From NCBI GenBank assembly GCA_946482325.1, contig CAMLRA010000092.1, positions 1 through 15,119 of the forward strand: a stretch of 15,119 nt of DNA, in the 5' to 3' direction. Origin of the DNA: an uncultured Chromatiaceae bacterium (GTDB lineage Bacteria > Pseudomonadota > Gammaproteobacteria > Enterobacterales > Alteromonadaceae). Positions 14,415 to 15,119 of the stretch are shown here, one piece after another. The position numbers and the translations under genes were made by a program. How positions within the stretch are numbered: the first letter of the stretch is position 1; each line of letters starts with the position of its first letter. The notes beneath the pieces are model-generated. The model saw nothing but the letters and a program-made list of their open reading frames with translations. It was not told where the DNA came from and ran no database searches.

Positions 14415-15119
14415 TCAGGCCCGCCCATAGCGGTCTTCAAACCGCACTATGTCATCTTCGCCCAGGTAAGAGCCCGACTGCACTTCAATCAGTTCCAGTG
14501 GTACTTTGCCCGGATTTTCCAGCGCATGCACTGCAGTAATCGGGATATACACCGACTGATTTTCGGTCAGATACTGGTCAACACCATCAATGGTCACTTT
14601 GGCAGTGCCAGATACGACAATCCAGTGCTCGGCGCGGTGATGGTGCATCTGCACCGATAACTTCGCACCGGGCTTGACCGTGATGCGTTTGACCTGAAAA
14701 CGCTCGCCGTTATCAACTGAATCATATTTGCCCCATGGCCGGTACACTTCACGGTGGAAAGTCACTTCCGGCCGCTGCTTGGCTTTGAGCTGTGCGACGA
14801 TGTGTTTCACATCCTGCGCCTGATCTTTGTGTGCCACCAACACTGCATCTTTGGTACTGATCACGACCAGGTCCTGCACGCCGACAGTGGCAACGAGCTG
14901 TTGTTCGCTGCGTACATAACAATTTTGGCTATTCTGCGACCAGACATCACCCTGATGGCAATTACCGTTGCCGTCTTTACCGCTGACCTGCCAGAGCGCA
15001 GCAAAACCACCTACGTCGTTCCAGCCAGCCGCTAATGGCAGCACTACGACGCTCTCCGGTTCATCCCGACTCAGCGGTTCCATGATGGCATAATCGATGG
15101 AATTGTCCGGGCAGGCTTC
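14415..15119 (-). CDS. manC: Mannose-1-phosphate guanylyltransferase / mannose-6-phosphate isomerase, C-terminal half
   Basis: Bifunctional enzyme making GDP-mannose from mannose 1-phosphate and GTP and, through its C-terminal cupin domain, mannose 6-phosphate from fructose 6-phosphate. Only the last 234 residues are in the window. The frame runs open to base 15119 through [12 protein letters not shown], a conserved internal motif, so the ATG at 15083 is not the start. The fragment holds the end of the nucleotidyltransferase domain ([15 protein letters not shown], 24-38). Its isomerase domain follows, with [10 protein letters not shown] (127-136), the metal-binding [10 protein letters not shown] (157-166), and [20 protein letters not shown] near the end. 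Full-length relatives have about 470-480 residues. It is upstream of and coupled to manB; together they feed GDP-mannose to polysaccharide synthesis. Confidence 0.96.
   Translation of the reverse strand, partial: EACPDNSIDYAIMEPLSRDEPESVVVLPLAAGWNDVGGFAALWQVSGKDGNGNCHQGDVWSQNSQNCYVRSEQQLVATVGVQDLVVISTKDAVLVAHKDQAQDVKHIVAQLKAKQRPEVTFHREVYRPWGKYDSVDNGERFQVKRITVKPGAKLSVQMHHHRAEHWIVVSGTAKVTIDGVDQYLTENQSVYIPITAVHALENPGKVPLELIEVQSGSYLGEDDIVRFEDRYGRA

Noticed and set aside
15081..15083. ATG as the start of a short cupin protein instead of manC.
   Set aside because: The frame continues upstream through the conserved [10 protein letters not shown] stretch of the guanylyltransferase domain to the window end.
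1..15119. A defence system, prophage, transposon or other mobile accessory module.
   Set aside because: All genes are core metabolism, respiration, regulation or sugar nucleotide synthesis in a conserved-looking order; no integrase, transposase, direct-repeat array or composition break is visible by eye.

Overview
The window is about 15 kb of ordinary gammaproteobacterial chromosome. The order ccoNOQP, fixH, ccoI, ccoS, a SafE-type membrane gene, fnr, uspE, ttcA resembles what I recall of Shewanella. Protein style and base composition would also fit Rheinheimera, Alishewanella or other Alteromonadales relatives. The genus is an inference; no rRNA or other strong taxonomic marker is present. 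I see no tRNA, rRNA, CRISPR array, transposase, integrase or phage gene.

Layout. (1) 1-1899, plus strand: the 3' part of a glyceraldehyde-3-phosphate dehydrogenase gene, a clear terminator, and a YeaD-type hexose-6-phosphate mutarotase. (2) 1913-2353, minus strand: a small predicted lipoprotein, convergent with yeaD and divergent from ccoN. (3) 2354-5924: a regulatory region with a good FNR-box candidate, then ccoNOQP for cbb3 cytochrome c oxidase, ended by a strong terminator. (4) 5957-10493: a tight cluster of fixH, ccoI, ccoS, a SafE/TauE-family membrane protein and fnr, ended by another terminator. (5) 10653-12589: uspE and ttcA, each with its own apparent promoter region. (6) 12633-15119, minus strand: manC (partial at the window edge), manB and a one-helix membrane protein, reading towards ttcA.

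How it fits together. The centre is an oxygen-response island. It encodes the high-affinity terminal oxidase, the proteins that insert copper and mature it (FixH, CcoI, CcoS and probably the SafE-like protein), the Fe-S oxygen sensor FNR that very likely drives it, a tandem universal stress protein, and the Fe-S dependent tRNA 2-thiocytidine synthetase TtcA. CcoG is absent and is presumably encoded elsewhere. The flanks are central carbon metabolism (gap, yeaD) and GDP-mannose supply for polysaccharide (manC, manB).

I found no convincing undescribed system. The most worthwhile leads are the SafE-like protein with paired membrane cysteines co-translated with ccoS, the class I-like FNR site upstream of ccoN, a terminator separating the oxidase from its assembly genes, the two uncharacterised small membrane-associated proteins, and hairpins at the ttcA promoter and at convergent gene ends.
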